Source: Gemmiger sp. | GTDB lineage: Bacteria; Bacillota; Clostridia; Oscillospirales; Ruminococcaceae | Assembly (NCBI GenBank): GCA_028710135.1 | Contig: JAQUSS010000007.1 | Coordinates: forward strand, 1-43,453 | Reading direction: 5' to 3' | Length of the DNA stretch: 43,453 nt | In this document: piece by piece, positions 1 through 9,409 of the stretch | Layout of the letters: the number at the start of each line of letters is the position of its first letter | Position numbering within the stretch: position 1 is the stretch's first letter | Made by a program: the position numbers and the translations under genes | Notes under the pieces: model-generated | What the model was told of the DNA's origin: nothing | The model's input: the letters and a program-made list of their open reading frames with translations, nothing else | The model's database searches: none

Positions 1-864
1 CGAGGCCGCCGAGAAGAGGTGTTGCTGGCGCAGCCGCAAAATTTTGCCCTCGGTGTGGTTATCGTTGGGGTACAAAATTTTGGAAATCAGCTCGGCGCTG
101 GCGTTGTGGCTCATGGCGGTAGAATAGTTGCCCGCGTTAAAGCTGTGCATATCAAAGCTGGGTGCCTTGGCCTGCCACAAGCGCAGCTTGCTTACCCCCT
201 GGGAGTTGTAGCCCGCCACATACATATCGCTGGGCACGGCCATAACGCTGTTGTAATTTTCGTATTTAATGTGGTGGAAGCCGCCGTCCCAGGTTTCAAT
301 GGCCTGGCCGTCAAAGCGGATTTCCTGCGCTTGGTCGGGGTGGCTTTTCAGCCAAACCTGGCCGCCGGGCAGCCAGTTATCGGCAGTTTCCTGCTGCCAG
401 CCATCCACAATCTTCTGTTTAAAAATGCCGTACTCGTACAAAATGGAGTAGCCGGTGCCGGGCACACAGTCGGTTGCCATGCCATCCAGGTAGCAGGCGG
501 CCAACCGGCCAAGCCCGCCGTTGCCAAGGCCGGCATCCGGCTCCTGCTCGCAAACGGATTCCAGCTTGATATCGGCATCGGCCAGCACGGCCTCGGCCAC
601 ATCGTTCAGCCCCAAATTAAACAGGCTGGTGCGCAGGCTGCGGCCCATCAAAAATTCCATGCAAAGGTAATATACCTGCTTGTGGCCGCCGCCAAAGGTT
701 TTGGCCTGGAACTCCTTCTGCCGGTCCGACATAATTTGCCGGGTAATCAAGGCAAGGCAGCGGTAAATTTGAACATCGGAGGCAACCTCCAGCCCAACGG
801 CATACTCGCTGGTCAGCTTTTCTTTCAGCAGCTTGGCAAACTCGGTTTTGGTGTATTTCAACAA
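1..864 (-). CDS. glgP: Glycogen/starch phosphorylase, N-terminal part (truncated by window edge)
   Basis: Reverse-strand translation reads LKYTKTEFAKLLKEKLTSEYAVGLEVASDVQIYRCLALITRQIMSDRQKEF..FGGGHKQVYYLCMEFLMGRSLRTSLFNLGL..EPDAGLGNGGLGRLAACYLDGMAT, the typical GT35 N-terminus. TTG start near 861/864 with AGGAG upstream. The + ORF 19..891 is its antisense shadow. Confidence 0.9.
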   Translation of the reverse strand, partial: MLKYTKTEFAKLLKEKLTSEYAVGLEVASDVQIYRCLALITRQIMSDRQKEFQAKTFGGGHKQVYYLCMEFLMGRSLRTSLFNLGLNDVAEAVLADADIKLESVCEQEPDAGLGNGGLGRLAACYLDGMATDCVPGTGYSILYEYGIFKQKIVDGWQQETADNWLPGGQVWLKSHPDQAQEIRFDGQAIETWDGGFHHIKYENYNSVMAVPSDMYVAGYNSQGVSKLRLWQAKAPSFDMHSFNAGNYSTAMSHNASAELISKILYPNDNHTEGKILRLRQQHLFSAAS

Positions 865-1152
865 AACGAACACTCCTCTATCTGTTTTTAGGTCCTGCGG
901 CCTCGTTTTCAGGTTTCTGTAGCTTTTACAGTTTATTCTGTTGCATATTACCAATTATAATAAAAAACCGTCAGCGGCGCAAGCGATTTCAGAAAATCGC
1001 GTTAAATTCGCATTTTTAAACAAAAGGGGCTTTTTCTTATGGGTAAATTGTATTATAATAGTATCGTGTAAGTTTTTATAAAGGGGGATTTTTGGCACTA
1101 TCCCCTCATCTTTCCCGTATTTTTTATAGGAAAAACGCTAAAGGAGTTTACC

Positions 1153-1533
1153 ATGGGTGTCCCAAATTCAAAAGTAAGGCTGACCATTTGCGGTTCCAGC
1201 TATGTAATTTCCACCAACGAGAATGAGGATTATATGCAAAACCTGGCGGACCGCCTCAACCTCGATATGAACGAGATGATGTCCAGCTCGCACACCATCT
1301 CCATCACCGCCGCCGCAGTGCTTACCGCGCTGAACTACCGCGATGAGCTGGAGAAGGCAAGCGGCAGCGCCGATAATATGCGCCGCCAAATTAAAGATTA
1401 TTTGGAGGATGCGGCCTCGGCCAAGATGGCCGCCGAGGAATTGCGCCGGGAGAATGCCGTGATCAAAAAGCGGATGAACGACCTGGAAGCACGGCTGAAA
1501 CGGGCAGACATCCTGCCCACCACCGCCGAATGA
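1153..1533 (+). CDS. zapA: Cell division protein ZapA
   Basis: 126 aa, VRLTICGSSYVISTNENEDYMQNLADRLNLDMNEMM followed by a coiled-coil C-terminus; RBS AAGGAG upstream. Confidence 0.85.
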   Translation: MGVPNSKVRLTICGSSYVISTNENEDYMQNLADRLNLDMNEMMSSSHTISITAAAVLTALNYRDELEKASGSADNMRRQIKDYLEDAASAKMAAEELRRENAVIKKRMNDLEARLKRADILPTTAE

Positions 1534-3626
1534 TGGGGGACGCTGCCGCAACAAGGCCCCTGTGCCCCGCCCCCGAAATTTTAGCCCCCGCCGGCAACCT
1601 CGAAATGCTAACTGCCGCTGTGCGCAGCGGTGCCGATGCCGTGTATTTGGGGCTAACCGGCTTTAACGCGCGCCAGGGCGCGGGCAACTTTACGCCTGAT
1701 GCCCTGGGCGAAGCCGTCGCCTTTTGCCATGCGCGGGGGGTGCGTGTTCACGTTACCCTAAACACCCTAGTGTATGCCGAGGAACTGCCCGCTTTGGCCG
1801 ATAGCATCCGCGCCGTGGCCGAGGCCGGGGCCGATGCGGTGATTGTGGATGACCTTGCCACCGCCGCCCTCATCCGTAAAATTGCGCCCGGGCTTGCCCT
1901 GCACGGCAGCACCCAGATGAGCATCCACACCCCCGCCGGGGCCAAGCAGCTTGCCGCTATGGGCTTTGCGCGGGTCATTTTGGCGCGCGAGCTCTCCCTG
2001 CAAGAAATTGCCGCCATCACGGCCGATTGCCCGATTGAAACCGAGGTTTTTGTGCACGGCGCGCAGTGCATGGCCATGAGCGGCCAGTGCATGATGAGCG
2101 TGTTTTTGGGGGGCCGCAGCGGCAACCGGGGCGCGTGCGCCGGCCCCTGCCGCCTGCCCTTTGATGCTTCCAACCTGCGGCGCGGGGTGCCCGGCCAGGC
2201 CTGCCACCTGAGCCTAAAGGATATGGATGTGATCCCCCACCTGCCCGCTTTGGCGGCGGCGGGGGTTGCCATCGTTAAAATTGAAGGCAGGCTGCGCACC
2301 CCCGAGTATGCAGCCGCCGCCGTGTACGCCTGCCGCTGCGCCCTGGCCGGGCAGCCCTACGATACCACCCTGCTGGCGGATATTTTTTCCCGCTCGGGCT
2401 TTAGCGATGGGTACCTGGCCGGCAACATTGACCGTGCGCTGTTTGGCGTGCGCACCGCCGAGGATTCGGCCAAAACCAAGGCGGCCACCCCCAAAGCGCG
2501 GGAACTGTTCCGCCGGGAATATGGCCGTGTTCCGGTGCATTTTACCCTCTCCCTCTCGGCGGATGGCGCCAAGCTGACCGCCCGGGACGAGGCCGGTAAC
2601 CGCGCCATCGCCTATGGCACCGAGGAATTGCCCCCCGCCCACACCGACCCTGCCGAGGCCCTTACCCGCAGCCTTGAAAAAACGGGCGGCACCCCCTTCA
2701 CGGCGGCAGAAATCCGCATTGAAAGCGATGGCGGCCCCTGGTTTTTGCCGGGCAGCGCCGCCAACGAGCTGCGCCGCCAGTGCCTAGAAACCCTACTGCA
2801 AAAGCGCAGCGCCCCCCGGCCCCTGCCGGTGCAAGCCGCCCCGGTGCCCACCTACCCCCCACGGGCCACCCGCCCCGGCGGCCCCGCCCTGGCGGCCCGG
2901 TTTGCCCGGGTTGGCCAGCTGGCCGATTTGACAGCCGAGGAGCTAAACGCCCTTGCCTGCCTGATTTTGCCCCTGGAGGAAGCCGATGCCCTGCCCCCGG
3001 CCCTGCGGCCAAAAACCGTGCTGGAGCTGCCCCGCGCCATGTTTGGCGGGCTGGAGCGCGCCACCGCGTTGCGCCTGGCAGGCTGCCAAAAGGCGGGCTA
3101 CCTGGGCTTTGCGGCCAACAATTTGGCCCACCTGCACCTTGCCCCGCCCAATACCCTGCCCCTGTACGGCGGGCTGGGCCTAAACGTTACCAACCCGCTG
3201 GCGGCGGCCGAGTATGCCGCCCTTGGCTTAAAGGGGCTGCTGCTCCACCCCGAAACATCGGTGGCAGCCATGCGGCCCATCGGCCCCGGCATCCCCACGG
3301 CGGCGCTTTGCTACGGGCACATCCCCCTGATGCTAACCCGCGCCTGCCCGCTGCAAAATGTGCGTAGCTGTGCCGATTGCCCCAAGGCCGGTACCCTGCG
3401 CGACCGTAAAGCGCGAGATTTTGTCGTCCGCTGCGGGGGCGGGGTGCGCACCATCTACAACCCAGTGCCCCTCTACATGGGCGACCGGTTGAACGAGCTG
3501 CCCACCGATGGTGCCATCGCCTACTTTACCACCGAGCTGCCCGCCCGCGCGGCCCAGGTGCTGCGGTTGCTGCGCACCGCCGCCCCCTTTGACGGCGAGT
3601 TTACGCGGGGGCTATACTACAAATAA
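1530..3626 (+). CDS. U32 family peptidase (RlhA/YhbU-like)
   Basis: 698 aa, PEILAPAGNLEMLTAAVRSGADAVYLGLTGFNARQGAGNF and EVFVHGAQCMAMSGQCMMSVFLGGRSGNRGACAGPCRLPF are U32 signatures. Start overlaps the zapA stop (ATGA). Confidence 0.92.
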   Translation: MMGDAAATRPLCPAPEILAPAGNLEMLTAAVRSGADAVYLGLTGFNARQGAGNFTPDALGEAVAFCHARGVRVHVTLNTLVYAEELPALADSIRAVAEAGADAVIVDDLATAALIRKIAPGLALHGSTQMSIHTPAGAKQLAAMGFARVILARELSLQEIAAITADCPIETEVFVHGAQCMAMSGQCMMSVFLGGRSGNRGACAGPCRLPFDASNLRRGVPGQACHLSLKDMDVIPHLPALAAAGVAIVKIEGRLRTPEYAAAAVYACRCALAGQPYDTTLLADIFSRSGFSDGYLAGNIDRALFGVRTAEDSAKTKAATPKARELFRREYGRVPVHFTLSLSADGAKLTARDEAGNRAIAYGTEELPPAHTDPAEALTRSLEKTGGTPFTAAEIRIESDGGPWFLPGSAANELRRQCLETLLQKRSAPRPLPVQAAPVPTYPPRATRPGGPALAARFARVGQLADLTAEELNALACLILPLEEADALPPALRPKTVLELPRAMFGGLERATALRLAGCQKAGYLGFAANNLAHLHLAPPNTLPLYGGLGLNVTNPLAAAEYAALGLKGLLLHPETSVAAMRPIGPGIPTAALCYGHIPLMLTRACPLQNVRSCADCPKAGTLRDRKARDFVVRCGGGVRTIYNPVPLYMGDRLNELPTDGAIAYFTTELPARAAQVLRLLRTAAPFDGEFTRGLYYK

Positions 3627-3822
3627 GCTAGCCGCAAAAATAGCAAATACAACCGCAACCCGCAAGCCAAAAACAAAAAAGCCATCGCCGTGCGGTAGCG
3701 CCCCTGCCTGCGGCGTATTTTATTCTTGCCTTTGCCCCATTTGCCCTTTGCACCGGCTACGCGCAGGGTTTGGCAAAGGGCTTTACATGGGGGGCGCATT
3801 TAAAAATCAGAAAGAGGTTTTT

Positions 3823-4275
3823 ATGGAACGCAAGCCTGTAAAATATACCATCCTTTCGCCGGGGGCCAAGGCCCCCGCCTACGCCACCCCCGGCGCCGCC
3901 GCGGCGGACCTTTGCGCGCTGCTGGATGCCCCGCTTACCCTGGCCCCCGGCCAGCGGGCAATGGTGCCCACCGGCCTAGCCATTGAGCTGCCCGGCCCCG
4001 ATTGTGTGGCCCTTTTGTATGCCCGCAGCGGCTTGGCCGTAAAGCACGGGCTTACCCTTTCCAACTGCGTTGGGGTAATTGATAGCGATTACCGGGGCGA
4101 GGTGCGGGTTGGCTTAATTAACCAGGGCACCGACCCCTACACCATTGCCCCGGGCGAGCGGATTGCCCAGCTTTGCATTGCCCCGGTGTGGCAGGCCGAT
4201 TTTATTGCCGCCACCACCCTAACCGATACCCAGCGGGGCGCGGGGGGCTTTGGCTCCACCGGGCGGCAGGGGTAA
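3823..4275 (+). CDS. dut: dUTP diphosphatase
   Basis: MERKPVKYTILSPGAKAPAYATPGAAAADLCA..YARSGLAVKHGL..GVIDSDYRGEV..RIAQL..RGAGGFGSTG contains the conserved dUTPase motifs. Start placed at ATG 3823 with an upstream AAAGAGG; the longer ORF from 3508 is an artefact. Confidence 0.95.
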   Translation: MERKPVKYTILSPGAKAPAYATPGAAAADLCALLDAPLTLAPGQRAMVPTGLAIELPGPDCVALLYARSGLAVKHGLTLSNCVGVIDSDYRGEVRVGLINQGTDPYTIAPGERIAQLCIAPVWQADFIAATTLTDTQRGAGGFGSTGRQG

Positions 4276-4433
4276 AGGCCGCATGGGCCGCCACCGGCCC
4301 ATTTCTAATATTTTCTGAATTTCAGGAATTTGAGAATTGGTAAAATTTTCCATACAGGCTGCGTTTTTGCTTTTTTCGACGCAGTGCGCATCCTATAATA
4401 GGCAATAGGCGATAGCCGAAAGGACGTTCCAAC

Positions 4434-5006
4434 ATGGCACTTATCCTTGCATCGGGCAGCCCGCGCCGGCGGGAGCTGTTATCCCTCATCACCCCGGCAT
4501 ATACCGTACACCCCAGCGGGGTGGAGGAACGCGGCATCACCGCCGATACCCCCGCCTTGCTGGTGGCGGCATTGGCAAAGGCAAAATGCCTGGATGTTGC
4601 CGCTTTGTACCCCGCCGATGGCGATATTGTGCTGGGGTGCGATACCGTGGTGGATTGTGATGGCCGGGTGTTTGGCAAGCCCGCGTCCGAGGCCGAGGCC
4701 GTGGCCATGCTCACGGCGTTATCGGGGCGGGCGCACCAGGTACACACGGGGGTATGCCTTTGCCGGGGCGGCCCGAACGGCGTTTTGGCCGCAGCGGTGG
4801 AAACCACAACGGTACATTTTACCGCCATCTCCCCCGCCGAGCTGGCCGCCTACGCCGCCACCGCCGAACCGTACGATAAGGCGGGCGGCTACGCGATACA
4901 GGGCCACGCCGCACTGTGGTGCAGCGGCATTGTGGGATGTTACTATAATATTATGGGCCTGCCCGTACACCGGGTAGCGCAGCTACTGCGGCAATTGCGC
5001 GGTTAA
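4434..5006 (+). CDS. maf: Maf family nucleotide pyrophosphatase
   Basis: MALILASGSPRRRELLSLI..VLGCDTVVDCDGRVFGKP..GRAHQVHTGVCL..YDKAGGYAIQGHAA are the Maf family motifs. Confidence 0.94.
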   Translation: MALILASGSPRRRELLSLITPAYTVHPSGVEERGITADTPALLVAALAKAKCLDVAALYPADGDIVLGCDTVVDCDGRVFGKPASEAEAVAMLTALSGRAHQVHTGVCLCRGGPNGVLAAAVETTTVHFTAISPAELAAYAATAEPYDKAGGYAIQGHAALWCSGIVGCYYNIMGLPVHRVAQLLRQLRG

Positions 5007-5054
5007 GCGGCCCCCACCGGGCGCCCGGTAGGCAAAGGAGCAGGAAGGGCAGGT

Positions 5055-6128
5055 ATGAACAAGTTTTTAACCAGGCTGAGTGCGCTGTTTCGCGGGGGGG
5101 CGTGGCATATGTTTACCAAAGATATTGGTATCGATTTGGGCACGGCCAACACCCTTGTGTATATCAAGGGGAAGGGCATTATCATGCGGGAGCCCAGCGT
5201 GGTTGCCGTGGATACCAAAACCGATGAACTGCGGGTGCGCAGCGTTGGGCAGGAGGCCAAGGCCGTGATTGGCCGCGCCCCCGGCTCCATTGTGGCGGTG
5301 CGCCCCCTAAAGGATGGCGTAATTGCGGATTTTGATATCACCGCCGCCATGCTGCAAAGCTTTATCCGCCAGGCCTGCGGTGCCCGGTATTTTTGCCGGC
5401 CACGGGTGGTAATCTGCGTGCCTTCGGGCGTGACGGAGGTGGAGCGCCGCGCGGTGCGCCAGGCCGCCGCCAAGGCCGGGGCACGCTCGGTGCTGGTGAT
5501 TGAGGAGCCGATGGCCGCCGCCATCGGTGCCGGGCTGCCCACCAGCGAGCCGATGGGCAGCATGATTGTGGATATTGGGGGCGGCACCGCCGAGGTTGCG
5601 GTCATTTCGCTTTCGGGGGTTGTTGCTAGCCGCAGTGTACGCTGCGCCGGGGATTTGTTGGACCAAAGCATCATTGCCTTTATCAAGCGGAAATATAACC
5701 TTTTGGTGGGCGAGCGCACCGCCGAGCAGATTAAAATTGAGATTGGCTCCGCCTACCCGCTGGAGGCCGAGGCCACCATGGAAATTAAGGGCCGCAACCT
5801 GGTGGATGGCCTGCCCAAGGATATTGTGATACGCTCGGAGGAAGTGCGGGAGGCCATGAGCGAATCTCTATTGCGGATTGTGGATGCCATTAAAGATACC
5901 CTGGAATGTACCCCGCCCGAGCTTTCGAGCGATATTATTGACCATGGCATCATGCTTTCGGGCGGCGGCGCGCTGCTGCGCGGCTTAGACCAACTGATAC
6001 AAAACGAAACCGGCATTGAGGTTCATGTGGCCGAAAGCCCGCTGGACTGTGTGGTTTTGGGCGCGGGTGCCGTTTTGGATAACCCCCAGCTGGTGGGCCA
6101 CCGGCAGGAGGAAGCCAGCTACCTGTAA
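5055..6128 (+). CDS. mreB: Rod shape-determining protein MreB/Mbl
   Basis: MFTKDIGIDLGTANTLVYIKGKGIIMREPSVVAV..MIVDIGGGTAEVAVISLSG..IMLSGGGALLRGLD. Start may be ATG 5055 or 5109. Confidence 0.94.
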   Translation: MNKFLTRLSALFRGGAWHMFTKDIGIDLGTANTLVYIKGKGIIMREPSVVAVDTKTDELRVRSVGQEAKAVIGRAPGSIVAVRPLKDGVIADFDITAAMLQSFIRQACGARYFCRPRVVICVPSGVTEVERRAVRQAAAKAGARSVLVIEEPMAAAIGAGLPTSEPMGSMIVDIGGGTAEVAVISLSGVVASRSVRCAGDLLDQSIIAFIKRKYNLLVGERTAEQIKIEIGSAYPLEAEATMEIKGRNLVDGLPKDIVIRSEEVREAMSESLLRIVDAIKDTLECTPPELSSDIIDHGIMLSGGGALLRGLDQLIQNETGIEVHVAESPLDCVVLGAGAVLDNPQLVGHRQEEASYL

Positions 6129-6150
6129 TTTTGAAATGCAATTTGCATCA

Positions 6151-6196
6151 AAAACCCCGTTCCTGCCTTATTGCGGCAGGAACGGGGTTTTCTATC
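6151..6196 (+). terminator. Intrinsic terminator downstream of mreB
   Basis: Perfect 17-bp inverted repeat AAAACCCCGTTCCTGCC-TTATTGC-GGCAGGAACGGGGTTTT (6151-6167 / 6175-6191). Confidence 0.85.
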
Positions 6197-6211
6197 GCCC
6201 GGTACGGGCAG

Positions 6212-6237
6212 GGCGGCGCTTGCAGCGCCGCCTTTTT
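6212..6237 (+). terminator. Second intrinsic terminator downstream of mreB
   Basis: GGCGGCGCT-TGC-AGCGCCGCC followed by TTTTT. Confidence 0.75.
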
Positions 6238-6264
6238 AATTTGCGGTTTTGCGCTTTTTCGGTT

Positions 6265-7881
6265 TTATTTTTTGGCCGGGGCCATCGGCTGGGTGATATC
6301 CACCCCCAGCAGGTGCGCCTTGATGGCGTGTAGCCCCGCGGTTTCAACGGCAAAATTGTAAATGCCCGCCCGCAGGTAATCCTCCACCATGCGGGGCTGC
6401 TCCATCGCCACGCCGCCTATGCACAGGGGCACCTTTTTTTCCGCCGCCACCTGCTGCACCATGGCAACCAGCCGCCGCACGGCGGCGCTATCGGCGCGGT
6501 AGTATTTATCCCGCCCGCTTTGGGTGCGGGTGGCGGCACAGGTATACTGCACCAAATCGTTGATGCCCACCATCAAAAACCGGGCACCGCTCTCCACAAT
6601 CTCCTCCGCCTCCAGCGCGGCGGCGGGTATCTCAATCAGGCAGCCAAAGGGCACATCGGGGTTGAAGGTTACCTTGCGGCGGCGAAGCAATTCTTTGCAG
6701 CGCTCCACCTCCCGCATACAGGCCCGCCAATCCTCGGCGCCGCTTACCATGGGCAGCAGCACCCGCAAATCTCCCTCGGCCCCGGCCCGCAGCAGGGCGC
6801 AAATTTGCTCGTCAAACAAATCCCGGTGCTTATCCATCAGCCGCACACCACGGGTATCTAGGCCAAAAAGCTCCTGTTGGTCGGCCATGCCGGCTGAATC
6901 GCCCACATCAAAGGTGCGCACCGTAACCGAGGTATCGCCCGCGGCCTGCAAGCAGGCAACATAATGGGCATACTGGCTATCCTCCGAGGTTTCGCGCATC
7001 AGCAGCACCTCGCTGCGCACAATGCCCACCCCGTTGGCCCCGCCGGACAGTGCGTTGGCAATATCGCCGGGGTCCACACAGTTGGCCCACAGCCCAAAGG
7101 CCGTGCCATCCTTTGTCAAGCAGGGCTTGCCGTCCAGCGGGTTTTTCCGCCTGCTGCGCCGGGCCAGCAATTCGGTTTTGTGGGCCGCCTGGGCCAGCTC
7201 CTCGGTGCCGGGGTCAATCGTCAGCACCCCGCCGGTGGCATCCAACACGGCCAACTGCCCCTCGGCAACATCGGCCATGCCTTTGCCAAGCTGGCAAACC
7301 GCGGGCAGGGCCATGGTGCGGGCAATAATCATGGCATGGCTGGTGGGGCTATCGGCATCCGACACCAGGCCCAAAATCATGCTGCGCTCCACGCTCAAAA
7401 TATCGCTGGGGTAAAATAGTTCAGCCGCCAGGATGGAGGGTTTGGTCAGCTGTAGCTTTTGGCGGGGGCGGCCATCCAAAATATCAATCACCCGGCGGCA
7501 GGCATCCCGCACATCCACGCTCCGCTCCCGGATGTAATCATCGTCCACATTGTCTAGGCGGGCGGCAAAAATTTGCTCGGCCCGCTCCACCGCCACGGCG
7601 CTGCCCGCCCCGGCGGCAATATAATCGCCAATCTCGTTGGTGAAGGATTCATCCTCCAGCAGCGCAATTTGAAACACAAAAATATCTGCCTCGGGGCCTT
7701 GGGCCTTTTGTTGCAGGTGGCGCAGTTCATCCTTCGCCAATATGATGGCGGCCTCGTACAGTGCGCGCTCCTGGTTGGGGTCGCACACAATGCGGTGCAG
7801 CCCCGCCTTGCCCCGGTCAATTTTAGCCACCGGCCCCACCGCAATCCCCGGCGAGGTTTTCAGTCCTTTATAAATTGCCAC
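6265..7881 (-). CDS. PtsI-like phosphoenolpyruvate-protein phosphotransferase (enzyme I family), possibly divergent active site
   Basis: YKGLKTSPGIAVGPVAKI, SPTSHAMIIARTMALPAV (phospho-His region), GVGIVRSEVLLM, LIEIPAAALEAEEI, GINDLVQYTCAATR. GTG start at 7881 preceded by GGGAGGG. Confidence 0.85.
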   Translation of the reverse strand: MAIYKGLKTSPGIAVGPVAKIDRGKAGLHRIVCDPNQERALYEAAIILAKDELRHLQQKAQGPEADIFVFQIALLEDESFTNEIGDYIAAGAGSAVAVERAEQIFAARLDNVDDDYIRERSVDVRDACRRVIDILDGRPRQKLQLTKPSILAAELFYPSDILSVERSMILGLVSDADSPTSHAMIIARTMALPAVCQLGKGMADVAEGQLAVLDATGGVLTIDPGTEELAQAAHKTELLARRSRRKNPLDGKPCLTKDGTAFGLWANCVDPGDIANALSGGANGVGIVRSEVLLMRETSEDSQYAHYVACLQAAGDTSVTVRTFDVGDSAGMADQQELFGLDTRGVRLMDKHRDLFDEQICALLRAGAEGDLRVLLPMVSGAEDWRACMREVERCKELLRRRKVTFNPDVPFGCLIEIPAAALEAEEIVESGARFLMVGINDLVQYTCAATRTQSGRDKYYRADSAAVRRLVAMVQQVAAEKKVPLCIGGVAMEQPRMVEDYLRAGIYNFAVETAGLHAIKAHLLGVDITQPMAPAKK

Positions 7882-7925
7882 AGCATTCCCTCCCCTCGTT
7901 CCGAAAGGATACGTACCATCGTATG

Positions 7926-9113
7926 TTATTGCCATCCACTTTCCATGCTTTGGATTGCGGCGCTGGCAAGGGCCGTCACAAATTCATCCGGCGCGGCGGC
8001 GGCCATGGCGGCCTCGCCCACCAGCGCCCCCTCGCCCTTCAGCAGCGCGGGGAACTTATCGGCAGGGTCCTTCTCAAAGCTGCCCAGCACCGTAAGCCCC
8101 AGCATACGCGGGGTGTAGGGTATGGCCGGGTCAACGTGCAGGTACTCGGCGGCCATCTCCAGCGGGGCCAGGGCCCCGGCGGTGGGGGCGGTGGGGTCTT
8201 TTTCAAACACCGGCGGGTAGCCGTGCAGCCGCCGGGCCGCACCCTCGGCCAGGGCCAGGGCGGGCACCCGCGCCTTCACCTCGCCCAGCAGGCGGGTATA
8301 GCTTGTGGCAAAGGCCGCCAAAAAGCCATCCTGCGCGGGCAGTATGCCGTAGGCCGTGCCGCCCATCCGCCCAAACAGCCGCATGGTATCTAAGTAGCCA
8401 ATGCCCATGTTCCGCTCGGCACGGGTGCCGTCGAACTCAAACAGCGGGCCAAGGTCCCAGTGGCTGCGCAAAATTTTGGTGGGCAGGCCGGTGGTGTTGG
8501 GGCGGGTGTAGCCCACGCCCCCCACATCCACGCCCAGCAGCTCGGTAGCGCCCATGGTTTTGGCAAGGTCCAGCGGCATATTGTCCCGCCAGCCGCCATC
8601 AATATATTTTACGCCGTCAATCTCCCGCGGGCGCAGCGCCGGGAAGCAGGCGCTGGATGCCAGCATATATTCCTTCAGGCGGCCTTGGGGTATTTCCTCC
8701 AGCGTTTTGTGGATGCTGCGCATACTATTCATCTCGGTCAGCACCAGGCCATAGCGCACGTTGCCTGCCCGCAATGCGTCCTCATCCAGGTAACGGTCAA
8801 TCGTTTCGCCCAGGGGTTCCAGGTCAAGCCCGCCGTTTTTCAGCAGTTCCAGCAAAAATTCTTGCAATTCGGCGCTGCTTTTATCGGGGGGCAGCTCCAA
8901 CACGCCGTGGGCATCCAGTGTTTTCCACAGCGTGGCGGCCTCCTCGGCCTTGCCCATGGCCAGCAGCGCCGCGTTCAAGCAGCCCACGCTGGCCCCCGTG
9001 ATGATATCCGGTGCCCAGCCCAGCTCCTGCAAGGCCTGGTAGACCCCCACCTGATAGCTGCCCTTTGCGCCGCCGCCCGCAAACACCAGCCCACGCTTAC
9101 CGTTTTCTGCCAT
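7926..9113 (-). CDS. Patatin-like phospholipase family protein
   Basis: MAENGKRGLVFAGGGAKGSYQVGVYQALQELGWAPDIITGASVGCLNAALLA: GGGxxG oxyanion motif and GASVG nucleophile elbow; KYIDGGWRDNMPLDLA supplies the DG(G/A) motif. Confidence 0.9.
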   Translation of the reverse strand: MAENGKRGLVFAGGGAKGSYQVGVYQALQELGWAPDIITGASVGCLNAALLAMGKAEEAATLWKTLDAHGVLELPPDKSSAELQEFLLELLKNGGLDLEPLGETIDRYLDEDALRAGNVRYGLVLTEMNSMRSIHKTLEEIPQGRLKEYMLASSACFPALRPREIDGVKYIDGGWRDNMPLDLAKTMGATELLGVDVGGVGYTRPNTTGLPTKILRSHWDLGPLFEFDGTRAERNMGIGYLDTMRLFGRMGGTAYGILPAQDGFLAAFATSYTRLLGEVKARVPALALAEGAARRLHGYPPVFEKDPTAPTAGALAPLEMAAEYLHVDPAIPYTPRMLGLTVLGSFEKDPADKFPALLKGEGALVGEAAMAAAAPDEFVTALASAAIQSMESGWQ

Positions 9114-9230
9114 GATGCCGCCCCCCTCAAAAATATGGTTCTTCTGTTCTATTCGTTGCCCATCTCGTTGCCCATCCAAAGCCGGTTGCCGGGCTGGCAT
9201 AGCCAGAACGGCGAGGCGCCGGGCATAAAT

Positions 9231-9260
9231 CTATAATACTTGCTCACGCAAGTATTATAG
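9231..9260. promoter_or_regulatory. 30-bp palindrome over the predicted -10/+1 of the patatin gene promoter
   Basis: CTATAATACTTGC-TCAC-GCAAGTATTATAG, 13-bp perfect arms. On the minus strand TTGGAG (9283-9278), 18 bp, TATAAT (9259-9254). Confidence 0.55.
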
Positions 9261-9332
9261 CATTCTTTTATCCAAAACTCCAACGCTTTTCTGTCGAATA
9301 CAGGTATGTTTTTGCGCCATAAAAATGAACAC

Positions 9333-9361
9333 TTGCACCAAAGCGCCGGGGCGTGTACAAT
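9333..9361 (+). promoter_or_regulatory. SigA-type promoter for the 9410 nucleotidyltransferase gene
   Basis: TTGCAC (9333-9338), 17 bp, TACAAT (9356-9361). Confidence 0.6.
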
Positions 9362-9409
9362 AAACAGGTAAAAATTTGCAGTTATTGTAATAAAAAGGAG
9401 CGCTAGCAT

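Noticed and set aside
19-891. 290-aa + strand ORF
   Set aside because: Antisense to glycogen phosphorylase, which has clear family motifs on the minus strand.
3508-3822. N-terminal extension of the dut ORF
   Set aside because: The extension overlaps the U32 gene end and a low-complexity intergenic region; dUTPase homology and a RBS start at 3823.
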